Positions 53,522 to 64,000 of a stretch of 64,000 nt of DNA are shown piece after piece. Position 1 is the first letter of the stretch, and each line of letters begins with the position of its first letter. Both the position numbers and the translations under genes were made by a program. Source of the DNA: Setophaga petechia (taxonomy: Eukaryota > Chordata > Aves > Passeriformes > Parulidae); the NCBI GenBank assembly GCA_024362935.1, contig JANCRA010000007.1, forward strand, positions 12,526,503-12,590,502, read 5' to 3'. The notes under the pieces were generated by a model that saw only the letters and a list, made by a program, of their open reading frames with translations, did not search any database and had not been told where the DNA came from.

Positions 53522-53832
53522 GTCCTGGGTTTGGCTGGGATAGAGTTAATTTTCTTCCTAGTAGCTGGGTACAGAGCAGTGCTTAGTTTCACATTGATGT
53601 CGATAGCACACTGATGTTTGGCTGTTGCTGAGCAGTGCTGACCCTAAGTCAAGAACTTTGCAGTTTCCCATGCTCTGGCAGTGAGCAGGTGCACAACTAT
53701 TAAACTGTTCTTATCTCAACCCAGGAGTTTGCTCACTTTTTTACCCTTCTGACTCTCTCCCTCACCCCACCAAGGGAGAGTGAGTGAGCAGATGGATGGT
53801 GTTAACTTGCTGGCTGGGGTTAAAACACACCA
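53522..53832 (+). mobile_element. ERVL-type solo LTR, internally deleted
   Basis: Starts with TCCTGGGTTTGGCTGGGATA and AGAGTTAATTTTCTTCCTAG, and ends with GAGTGAGTGAGCAG, GCTGGCTGGGGTTAAAAC and ACACCA, the family pattern of the LTR at 13774-14336 in the opposite orientation. The length of 311 bp and the abrupt step from GTGAGCAGGTGCACAACTAT to the terminal third show that the central part, where the promoter should lie, is gone. No internal proviral sequence adjoins it. Confidence 0.8.
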
Positions 53833-56239
53833 GGAAGAAAACTTAGGTTAGAATATAAGTTAACAGCAAAATATTATGAGAATTCTATCTTGACTAAAAA
53901 TTCCCACAGTGTAAAGGGAAAACAAATATAATTGTGTATTATCAACTCTAGGCACTATACAGTTACTTTATATACCCTAATTAAACATATTAAAAGAAAC
54001 ACAACACACACCAAAAAAAAACTCAAAAACCAAAACACAACAACAACAAAAACCCCATGCAAAGCAGTTGTCTGTAATGATGTAGGTGAGGTTCCAGACA
54101 TGTGTTGGCTGTCAGTGGGTTTCCAAAGAGTTAACATATTGCAGCCAGAGCCCTCTCTGCCAGTGACTGCTCTTCTGTTTAGTTCTATAAATGAAATTTA
54201 TTAAAACCATTACATGCACAGTGATGCCACAATATCCAGAGCAAAGTTACTAAATCTAAAAGAGCTTTTATTTAATCAGGAGATAGCTAACAGATGTAAT
54301 GACTGGGAGATGAGGCACAACCTGGTTTTACATTCAGACCCTGACAACATGGTTTTATCGCTTTCAATAATGTAGATGCCTTATTTCTCTAAAGCTATTA
54401 CTTTAAATAAAACATGATCGTTTCTAAAAAAGTCCCATTTATTACACTCCAACCTTTCTGCTCATGTGTCCAATTGGAACCAAATATTTTCTTGTCTTCC
54501 AAAAACCTACTCTGGTCATTTTTTTTAAACAAGCAGCTCTATCTCCCCATCCATCTTGTCTGCACAAAGAAGGGATAACCTGCAGCTGAATTACAGAAAG
54601 CCTATTCTCCCACTGGGATCTGAGATAAGATAGACTGCATTAACCCTAAGATTCATTTCCCAGTCAGGAATTCTCCCTAACTCTTTTAAGAAGATCACAG
54701 GAAACAGGCTGGATAATGGTAAGAGGTCTATTGAGTGCACTTTCATCACCAGCTTTCATGAAGAGAGAAATGATAATAAGGTCACAGAAATCTGAAATGC
54801 TGTGGGTGGCTAGAAGACATTTCTCTAAGTACATCAGCATTTCACCCTTGATACACAATGCAGCACAGGCCACAACTATCCAGACATCCAGGATGCTTTC
54901 TACACACAAGATGAGTTTCAGATGAAAATTCTAACAGGTTCATCCAGTTTGCTGATCCTCCCCATTCAGTTCACTCTCTAAAAGAACTCATCAAAAAGTT
55001 GTTACCCACATAACATCCTTTTTTAACTAATTGCCATTTTGAAGACAGTTATTTGAAAATTTTTCAACTTTTTATACAAGCATGGACATTCTTACCTGTC
55101 GCCTGGTACAGAGCCATCCTCCAAGCTACAAAAGCTTACCAAATGTTTTGCACCATACTGTCAGTGTCCAATATGCTTACCACACATTAAAAAAACCCCA
55201 CACAAGTCTTAACTTGCAACAAAGGAATTTTAAAAACTACTTTACCTCCATGAATTCTACCAAAGTACAGAGAATGATCAGTACACAGCAGTTTAATGCA
55301 AAAATCTACAGCTTAGAAAGTTGTCCTGCCCACCCCTTTTGCACCCTATACCCATATACCTCACAGGAGAACACAAGCCACAAACGCTTATTCCACTACA
55401 GCCCATAAGCCAAGCATATCTGTATATTCAATTGATTGACTCAGCCCACTGCAATACACTCCACATTTCACATTGCAATGAGAAGATCAAGCTGCAAAGC
55501 CATCAAACTTCTTACTTCTCCCCTGATCCAGCAGCTCAGTGAAATTTCAGACCAGATGGAAAGTGCTGCTTTGAGAAAAGGTCTCCATTTTGAAAGTGAA
55601 TAGAAGGTGAAGTAATTTCCTCATTATTGTCTGTGTTATAGTCGTAATTAGCCACCATCTTCTGAAAGTGAAGACAGTTCTTTGACAGACATTTGGGAAA
55701 ATCCAGTGCATTGTACTGGCTCATTTATTTCCCTAAGTCTAGATGCTAAGAAGGAAGCAGGGCTTCCAACAAATAATATTATGAGGGCTTTAATCTTCAA
55801 TTTTTCAAAAACTAAGTAGCTATTGAAAATATAGTTTATATTAGAAAACATAACCCCATTTTGATACAGCATAGATTTCAGAAAAGGAATTTAAAATTTA
55901 CTTTGTTAATACTGCTTGCACCTAGTTTTTATAACCAGTTACCTGACAGGGCTGAGACATTCCTTCTCTCAACATCTCCAGCTGGATTGGACAGAATGAC
56001 GGAGCCAAAATTTTACCCAGCTAACTCAACCAATTGCACACTATATTCATGTGTTCATCTTCCCATTCAGGTCTTTTAAGAGCAACATAAACCAGATATT
56101 TCAGTTGTACACTCGTTAGATAATTCACTAGGCTTGCTCATCTGTTTGAGTATACAACAAAGTAGTTTAAATTATCTCAAGCTTGAAGCTAATGATTTTG
56201 GTTATCACAGTCCTTACATCTGCTCTGCAGCTGTCTTTT
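53833..56239. other. Unassigned sequence with an A/C-rich tract
   Basis: 54001-54056 is an A-rich tract with regular C interruptions, and another A7C4 tract occurs near 55190-55200. Frames of up to 108 codons have no recognisable motif. Confidence 0.5.
54001..54056 (+). repeat. A/C-rich low-complexity tract
   Basis: Alternating ACAC, A9, and ACAACAACA blocks ending in CCCC. Same composition class as the 20.1 and 26.5 kb tracts. Confidence 0.85.
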
Positions 56240-56380
56240 CTACAAAATCGATAGCACAACTGATTTAGTGCCCTCTAGGACAGCTTCAGAAAATTCTTCT
56301 ACAGTTAATGTAGATGCAATTTTTCTTTGCTCTGCTCCTGGCTGTGAACACAAGAAAGGTGCAATGTCAGGACAAATCCT
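56240..56380 (-). other. Possible minus-strand exon or pseudo-exon
   Basis: On the minus strand a strong acceptor-like CCTTTCTTGTGTTCACAG lies at about 56340-56357. It is followed by an open stretch of about 32 codons ending at TAG near 56240. The coding-like part reads E-E-F-S-E-A-V-L-E-G-T-K-S-V-V-L, which superficially recalls the start of a thioredoxin-type fold, but the stop falls before any active site would appear. Family assignment is not supported; it may be chance. Confidence 0.15.
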
Positions 56381-56419
56381 GTGATTCTCAGTCGGGTTGA
56401 CCTCCATAAAGGCAGGAGG

Positions 56420-56600
56420 AATCAGAGCAGGCACGGCGAGCAGTGCCGTGCTCAGGGAGCCCAGCTGAGTGGCAGGGCTTGTGCAGCACAGCCTCTCCTC
56501 GGCGGCCAAGGGAGGGACCGGCAGCGGGGCTGCAGCGAAGCTGGGCAAACACTGCTCCCCCACCGCCGGCCAGCCTTTACTGGCACTACCTTGTGCACAT
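56420..56600. promoter_or_regulatory. Small CpG-bearing GC-rich patch
   Basis: By hand count the 180 bases 56401-56580 hold about 122 G+C and ten CpG, against AT-rich flanks almost free of CpG. It is shorter and lower in CpG ratio than a formal CpG island. Candidate explanations are a weak promoter, an enhancer, an unmethylated remnant or an unrecognised GC-rich repeat. Confidence 0.3.
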
Positions 56601-58622
56601 TTACAGCAGCACTGTGCTAATAAATAGGAACTATGAAGAGTCTTGTCTCCAAAATTCTATCTTCTGTTCCCTCTTAAGCCATCATATAAGGGACATGTTT
56701 CAGCTTAATAAATGCAGGAAAACAGGAGTATCAAAATGTGTGCTCTAGTTTTGTTCCTATCTTGATAAAGAAAAAAAAATACCAGGAATTAGCTGTGCTG
56801 CAATTTGCATATGTCTTTAAGTTCAGGCGACCCTCCTCTTGCTTACTTCCCTGTCCACTTCAATAAGTGGAATATATAATCAGTCACAACTTAAATAGCA
56901 ATCAGCTTTACATCATCCCAGTAAGACTCCTTTGTTTGGTGAAAATGAGGTTATAAAATTCCAACTTTGCCTACAGTTAATACTATCAAAGAATTATAAC
57001 TAATGTTGCATTCCTGTATTAATGGTTTTATTTTAAGAATATTTTTAATAAATATGCAACAGAAAAAGTCACCAAGAGCAAGATCAGAGCATCATACTCT
57101 CCCCTCTCTCAGGAATTGTAGTTTGAAAGCAGTTCAAAATATTATGTGGACTAGCTTTGGCAGGCAGCTCCTGATAAAACATATCATGTTCTTGCCATGC
57201 AATCTGACGCACTGCACTTGGCACTGTCTGCCTGGCAATGGACGAGAAATAAATTAGCACAGAGGCTGAATGACCCCAATCGCTCTCAAGAAATTTAGTT
57301 CCTTCATATGTGGGTTGAGGTTATTGGCAGAAATATTAGCACTCAAAATCTGCATTCAACCAACTACATATATTGTTTATGTGTGTTCCAGATATTACAG
57401 AAGAAAACATCCTCTCCATTAAAATCAGTTACCAATTCCTAATTCCACATTTATAACAAGATACTTTAATAACCCATTCTTTAATAACACTTTAAAAAAA
57501 CCCAAACCACATCTCGCCTCAAAAAAACCCAACCAAACACAATGAAACTCCCAATTTGTCTACTGTTTATTACTTGTCTAATGTTTATTGTGTAAATTCC
57601 CTTTCCACAACACATGATCTTTATTCCTGCATTTTCAAAGTTATCACATCATAAATCTTCACTTCCCAACTGGTTAGTTGAAGATTACAGGTATACTCAC
57701 CCCCCCTTTTTTATTTTTTTCAACTAAACAAATGCCATTAAAAAAACAGACATAATTTTTGCACTCTATTTTGCATCATCATTTCCAATCTCTGTGTTAA
57801 GCACTACACAAGTCAGGCAGCTGGCTGGGCTATGGACTAGCAGAGTCCTGCATGTGGAGATCAGAAGAGACAGTATGGCCTTGTAGGCCTGATCTGCAGG
57901 GGCATGGCAGGTCCAATGTCTTCTGAAGACAGGATTACAGCCAGGCACTGAGTATTCCAGTGCTGCAGTACATTTTACATACCCTAATTTTGCTCACAGA
58001 GTTGTAAACTTTGGCAAAGATGCTTTTACAATCGTTTTGCCATTAGCACCTGTGTATCAATGTTTGCCATGCTTCATTTAAAGGATTAAAAATCCCCAAA
58101 CACAAACTGTTGACATTTAGCTAGTTATTGACAAGTCTGACACCTGCTCTCACAGCTAATTCCACACGGACACCTTTGCATAGGAGATTCTTTAAAAGTA
58201 CCATCAGAAGGGGAGAGGGGGAGGGAAGCTTATCTTCTCTGCTACAGGCAGTCCTTCTGTTGTCAAGATTTTGACACAGATAAGGACTTCACTAGCTCTA
58301 CTGGGAATTAAACCAATTGACTCTAATAGGCTTTAATGTATAATGATTAGCTCATTTATAAAAGATTCTACCCAATCCTCAATTATTCAGATATGGGTCA
58401 AGATCAAGGGAGTACATCAAAACAAATCCTGCACCTGCAGAAGAATTCAGATGTTAGTTAAATGAGAAACAGATCGATCTAACCTCATAGGAAGATGTAG
58501 GGAAAACTGTGTTAGAATTCAGGACAGCTGGGACATCACCACTCCATGTAACACTATTTAAAGCAGTATCAACTACTCAAAGTGCATGCTGCTTTTCCTT
58601 GCCAGGCTGCACTAAATAGAAT

Positions 58623-58640
58623 CATGGATCATGATCCATG
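58623..58640. repeat. Perfect 18-bp palindrome
   Basis: CATGGATCATGATCCATG equals its own reverse complement with no spacer. Flanking bases break the symmetry. Confidence 0.9.
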
Positions 58641-60574
58641 GTTCACAATTTGTCACAGGTGGGTGCCACTTTACTCTCAAGAAAACATTAATATAAGCAG
58701 TTGAGCTATAGATTGATAAATGCATCTTGAGCAGAAAAAGCTGAGAGAAAATTAACCATATCATATGCATCACATGACATGCCATTAGGTTGAAATTCAC
58801 CAGCTAGATTGAGCTACAGATTCAGCCTGCAAGAAAAACTGATTCTGTTGAGCTGTACTGGCTTTGTATTAGTCTTTCATTCATGGTTGATAGAGGTAAA
58901 GTAATACATTTTAAATGAAGACTATAAATCTTGAATACAAGAAATTGAAACAGAAAGGATATCAATATAAAATACTGAAGACCTGATCTTGTTTGGTTCC
59001 TTGATAACTAAAGACATTAACTCTGGGATGTAACTTCACCATCCGGAGAGTCTGCACTTCCTTCCCTTCAGCTATTTGTTTTCATACAGAAAGGACCAAA
59101 TTAAGGACTCATTTTTCTCATAAGAGATGCACAATCTACAACCTGAATGTTCTTTCCATTACAAAAAAAAGAAAAAAAAATTTCCATTTATTCTGATTGT
59201 GTTGCCCAATACTCTTAAAAGATCTTAGTGAAATAAGCTGTTAAAATGTGTATATAAAGTTATATGTATATTAGTTATTACTCTTTTGCAAGTCACAAGT
59301 CATCTTCTGGGCATCTGACTTGCTTATGGATGCACAAACTCTGAAAAACTTCAATGGAAGTATCAGTGTGTTTGCTAAATGTTCAAAATTGACATCATTA
59401 TTAATCTCAAAGGGCATTGTTATATTTTTTACCATCTCTATAGCAAGGCTAGGGCAGAAAAGTGATAAAAATACTGAACAGTGAGCATCAGAAGCAGTTA
59501 TGCAGTTTAAGTTGCCCATGTAGTTTTTGGAGCTTCTAGAGATTGATGAACATGTATTGATGTGATAGAAGCACAGCTCCTGGCTCAGGTGGGTGACTAA
59601 AATCTGCCATCCCACACATGCTCACTCTCTAAAGTCAGCTGACATTCACCAAGCACATACTCCTTTTGGGATTTCTGAGAACCACAGAGGTGTGAAGCCA
59701 AATGGAATTTCAGGAAATTGTGCTTTTTTTTCCCTCTAGTCCTGTTTCATAGCAATGAGCAGCTTTTTCAAGCAGTATTTTCCACACTCAGTTTCTCAGT
59801 TGAGTAAATGTTTACTCAGATGTTATTTTCAACAGGGATGCTACTTTAACTGCGATATATCTCAGATTTAATACTTCAGTGGTGACAGGACCAGCCGTGT
59901 GCATCCTGAAGTGAAACAGAATGCTGTATGCATCTCTGAAAATGCAATTAAGCCTCAGTGAGGCACTAGGCTTTCCTAAATCATGTTTTTCTCCTTCATG
60001 TTTTACAAAAGAAGATCATTGTTCCTATCGAGAGCAGACTTGCATCTCTATCGACCCAACAGCCTGCACAAGAAACCTAAATTGCCTCATAACCAGCTCA
60101 TGACCTCAGTGCCTTTTAATTATGTGGGTTTCCCTGTGGCCTTTAGTTAACATAGAAATGTGGGACAGGAAAGGGGGAGTTTACACCCCACACAGAAGAA
60201 ATACAGACTGTGTATTCAAATGTACAGATCTTGTGGCTTACTTCTGAAATGTGTACCCCACAGAAATTCAATAGAGCTTGTTCTCAAACTGCAGTGCTCT
60301 GGTTGCCAACCAAGAACTGCCTAATTGCACCACCCCTGCTGTGGCTGCAGGATCCTGCACACACACCTAAGCACACTGAGCCTAGGTAGATCACACAGCA
60401 GCTGTAGGGGAAGAAACACCTGGGAGGAAAAAATGTGGGGAAGCAGGTCAACCAGCTCATGCTGAGCACTTTGGTGCTGCAGCACAGCCAGGATGCATGG
60501 TCAAATCCCACCCAAGTCTTCAGGAGGCCATTTACACTCTCTCCAACTGCTTTACTTCCTAATAGAAGGTGTTG

Positions 60575-60618
60575 GTTCAGTCTGAATCTAAGGTTTCATC
60601 CTTAGATTCAGACTGAAC
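60575..60618. repeat. Perfect hairpin, 19-bp arms, 6-base loop
   Basis: GTTCAGTCTGAATCTAAGG at 60575-60593 and its exact complement at 60600-60618 surround TTTCAT. Symmetry stops at both outer edges. Too short for a standard microRNA precursor; best explained as a recent template-switch inversion. Confidence 0.92.
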
Positions 60619-63193
60619 TAGTTTATACAGGAGAGTGAATGAGTAGATAGACAAGCCCAACCAAAGTACTGTATTCAAATGAGAATATTCACTAGCCACA
60701 GAAGGTTTTCTGCTGAATTAGGGTTGTTTAAGGTAAGTTTCACCTCTTTTCTTTCATTATTAAGGCATCCTACCAGGTATTTATTTTTGCTGTTTAAAAA
60801 TCTTATTTTTATCCCTTTATATCTCCAAAGTAACATAGAGGCACACCTCAAATTAACAATTTAACTTTCACAGCATTCCTCAAACAAGATTTCTGTTTAC
60901 TGACCATTCTAGCCCAGATTCATTAATAAATATTTCATTCCTCTTGGAATCTTGAAGCAGAAACTTAAGAATCTAGGGGGTTTTGCTTTTAAATTTGCCT
61001 TATCAGCATAATTCAAGAATAGGCTTGAAGAATTAAATGTCTACCAATGTCTACAAGTAACTACCTTAAAATTTAATTAAGGTCAGAATTTCTCCTGTAC
61101 AGCTCCTGTTTACCTTTTTACAATGGCTGAAATGTTACTCTGACACTTTCTGTTAGTTTGCTCACTGTACTGTGCATCTGCATTTAACAGATATTTTTGA
61201 GGAAAAATATTAGTAAATATCTTTACTGATCTAAGAGGTCAAATATTGCCTCCACTCCCATTAGGTTCTAAAGAAGGGTGTCTGCTATAGCCAATAAAAT
61301 CACTGATACACTTTTAACTCATATTTTTCTTGCTTCCTTGCCCTGTGTACCACACCACTCTTGAGAGTGACTTTGGTTCCCCTGCTGTTTCCTGACTGGA
61401 GGATGTCCTGCCAACCATGGACAGATAGCCCCCTCTGCCAGCAAGTGGTAGAAACTCTTCCTGAAGCTGAAAAAAAAAAATTTGCTAACTCCCCACCTAC
61501 TTTTCAAAATTATTTTTGAAATAAACATCAGTTCTCTCAATCTTTTGTGGACATCCTTCATTCCCAAAAAGTTCTAAAACATATTGATTGCCTCCATTTC
61601 CCAAGCTGTGGCAACAACCCTTCTGAAAGCACACTTAGAGGATTTCAGCTGTTTGTGCAAGGCAAGGTGGCTGTCACAGAGTACCCAGTGGTGAAAGGAT
61701 TCTTATAACATTCCCTGGTCCCAAATGCAGGCATTATACTTAAACAAAGCTGCAGACACACCAATAATGAAAATCTGGTGAAGCACTTACTCTTGACTCA
61801 TAGGAATGTTGAATACAGAATATCCATTACTTTCCTGACAATGTGGATTATTTATAGGCAAGTCTGATAGCACCACCTATTATTAAGGTTGCTCAATACT
61901 TCCTATTCTGTGACCCCTGGTTTCAGTCTTTTTATGCCTTTGCCACCTGGGATGAATTTTGCATACTGATGCCTGTCTTCAACAATCCTTGTTGAAAGTT
62001 AAACCCTTTCAGGAGCAAGATGATTAAGAAACAAAATGGTTTTCATGCTTGACAGGAATCTGGGAACCTCACTGAAATTTTTCATTATCTCTTTATTCTA
62101 CAAGAACTTGAATTTTGGCAGAACAGAGCATGGTTTTTGTTTGCATGTAAGAAAAGCTCCCAAATATAGTAAATTTATGAGCAAGTGAAGGTGGGGAAAA
62201 AAAGACACCAACAAACAAAAAACCATGGTTTTCATATGAACTGAAAAAGGAATACCAAAATAAACCAAACCACTGAAGACCATTACCAGTGAACAGTTGC
62301 TATTTTTATATGAATCATTCCTTCCTAATAATACATGTTGTAGCCCAAGGCTATGGAGAAGGGGCCAAGGCTTGGTTTTCCCTCCTGGAATGGCTGTTCT
62401 TTGGTGTCCAAAGGAAACAAGTTAATATAGCACTGGCCTTGAGGACATTACTAATGCTGTGCCACTGTTTTCAATGGGGATGTCAATTTATCTACTGACA
62501 GAGAAAAGACTCTCTGTTATCTGCTGCTTGTACCCTGAGCACTTCTGGGCTTTGGGTCAATTAACACATTATTCCAGGCTGGAACAACTATACAATTGTT
62601 GGTTTCAACTACAATAAGGAAAGAAAATGCCAACAGCAACCTAAGACATTTTTCTGATCTTACACTGAAGAGGGCTAAGCTAAAAATGTTCCAGATTTGA
62701 AGTATAAAACATGTACATGCTTGGAATCTACTGATGACAAACAGGTCTCATTCAGCTGAGGTTGCTTGTCAGGGATATGTAGAAACATCACAATTCCTGG
62801 CATAAACACAGTAGGGTACAAAACAACTAACACATCCAATCCATCCAGGGAAGCAAAAGGGAATGAGCTGTGATTCCCTACACAGTGTTTGGATAATGTC
62901 AGTCAAAGTTCCAGTGCAATTGCAGCTCAGCTGTCTTTGACATCCGGGAGGGAGAAGTGATCTGTACATGTGCATGCTCCATAGGAAATGCTAAGGGTCA
63001 AACACCACGGCTCTCTAATATTGAGTTCAAATGGCAAAAACCATCTCCAAGGGAAACTCCAGCAAAGGAAAACACTTAAACAGTTTTCTTTTTAGTTGCT
63101 ATCTATTGCTGTGTTTCCAAGAGTCAAGCAAATAGACCCAACCAGCAGAATTATACAGAAAACTACAACAGCCCAAATCATACCAAACATTTG

Positions 63194-63232
63194 GATAGCT
63201 CAGTCAGTACATGCCTTTACAGGCATGAGCAG
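63194..63232 (+). repeat. A-box-like motif and small hairpin
   Basis: GGATAGCTCAGTCAGTA at 63193-63209 matches the D-arm start of several tRNAs closely, but the following CATGCCT-TTAC-AGGCATG folds as its own hairpin and no B box follows at the correct distance. It may be a tRNA-derived relic or coincidence. Confidence 0.25.
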
Positions 63233-63262
63233 CACAGAATAAAACCAGGGATGCAAAGGTGG

Positions 63263-63313
63263 TATATCACATATATATATGTGATATAGAAACAAGTGGT
63301 TTCTATATCACAT
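63263..63313. repeat. Overlapping AT-rich palindromes
   Basis: 63263-63288 is a perfect 26-bp palindrome around (AT)n. Its right arm also pairs with a third copy: 63279-63293 and 63299-63313 form a perfect 15-bp stem around AAGTG. The unit TATATCACAT is therefore present three times in alternating orientation. Confidence 0.92.
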
Positions 63314-63796
63314 CAGGCTGACAGAATTCTACAGAGTAAAGACCAGCCTGCTGTCCCCATTCAGAAGAGTAATCAGAACTTTTGCAATGCCCTTACTGGC
63401 CTACTGCCTATGCTGGAGTCATCCAGCTGTCAGAGCATCATGCTGCTCCTGCTACAGCCCTTCATGGCCTGCCAACTCCTGAATTACTGGAAAATTACTT
63501 GGCAAAATGACACGGGGATAAAAGAGAGAATCCCAGAACCTTCCCCATCACAGATGAGAAGGAATATTCCACTGCTATCTGTGTTCTCTGCTAAAGAAAT
63601 TAAATTAACTGACATTACCTCATTTGCGTATCAGTTTTTAATAGCTCTTTTGCTGGATGAAAAAAGGAAATTGCTGAAGACTGCCACAAGTGAGCTAAAG
63701 AAACTTGAAGTTTGCACTAAATCCATGCACTACTATGCTACAGTTTATTGCTTGTGCTGTTTTCCTACATCTAGTTTCATTCCAAGTGGAAACTGA
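63296..63796 (+). other. Unassigned 166-codon open frame
   Basis: Begins inside the palindrome cluster and stops at 63796. The product would have one hydrophobic stretch (about residues 48-62) and a lysine-rich later part. No domain recognised, and no promoter, splice or poly-A evidence. Could be chance. Confidence 0.18.
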
Positions 63797-64000
63797 GTTT
63801 TCAAAATTTCCCAAGGATTTGGGAAAGCTGCAGAGGTTAAAGTAGGGAATGGAACACATGCCTCAGGCAATCCAGCCTGAGCTTAGCTGTTGTAAAAAAA
63901 TCTCCACAGCCAACTTAGGTTATTGAACTCAAATGGCCTAAAGAGAGATTTGTTGAGTTTGGTTTAAGGTTGTGCACCAATATTAAACTTCAGTGGAAAA
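63797..64000. other. Unassigned end of window
   Basis: No feature recognised in the last 200 bases. Confidence 0.5.

Larger units (their letters stand above)
56601..63190. other. Unassigned AT-rich sequence with hairpins
   Basis: No gene recognised; the longest frame is 114 codons on the minus strand (59615-59271) without motifs. Two A7C3-type tracts lie at about 57490 and 57520, an A-rich stretch at 59162-59180, a palindrome at 58623-58640 and a hairpin at 60575-60618. Confidence 0.5.

Noticed and set aside
60575..60618. microRNA precursor
   Set aside because: Perfect but only 19-bp arms and 44 bases in total; lacks the longer imperfect stem and flanks of a precursor.
1..64000. CRISPR array, operon or phage
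   Set aside because: No regularly spaced direct repeats, no dense coding and no bacterial signals anywhere in the window.

Overview
The window looks like bird nuclear DNA, most likely from a songbird or a close relative. It is AT-rich and carries CR1 LINE copies of several ages, two copies of an avian ERVL-type LTR, and one short LTR with a 6-bp target duplication of the ERVK kind. There are no dense genes, operons, ribosome binding sites or bacterial promoters. I read it as intergenic sequence or a very large intron. I found no protein-coding gene I can name. Nearly all open frames are short, lack recognisable domains and fit chance in AT-rich DNA; the longest are reported as unassigned at low confidence.

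Layout. 1-13.7 kb: unique AT-rich sequence with two foldback hairpins and one old CR1 remnant near 4.2 kb. 13.77-14.82 kb: a minus-strand ERVL-type LTR preceded, in element orientation, by a purine-rich tract and decayed internal sequence. 17.24-17.56 kb: CR1 3' end, minus. About 20.1, 23.9 and 26.5 kb: A- or T-rich low-complexity tracts. 23.96-24.96 kb: a block of raised GC with exon-like signals but no known protein. 28.1-28.56 kb: a minus CR1 interrupted by a plus CR1 piece. 31.7 kb: a possible very old CR1 3' end. 33.8-34.37 kb: a plus CR1. 37.24-37.64 kb: a GC-raised patch. 38.06-38.37 kb: a solo LTR, minus, flanked by CTAGAT. 41.08-41.36 and 43.84-44.13 kb: two inverted copies of the same CR1-containing chimeric segment; the second runs on into a CR1 3' end finishing at 44.68 kb. 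49.33-49.53 kb: an old CR1 ORF2 fragment. 53.1-53.8 kb: a tRNA-like fragment and an internally deleted ERVL-type solo LTR. 56.24-56.6 kb: a CpG-bearing GC patch next to a possible minus-strand exon. 58-63.3 kb: several perfect palindromes and hairpins. 63.3-63.8 kb: a 166-codon unassigned frame.

How it works together: I see no pathway or gene system. The structure is a record of retrotransposon insertion, nesting, inversion and foldback events. The most unusual items are the inverted pair of CR1 chimeras (41/44 kb), the head-to-head nested CR1 (28 kb), the overlapping palindromes at 63.26-63.31 kb and the perfect 19-bp hairpin at 60.58 kb. Repeat family names come from recalled consensus patterns, since no search could be run.
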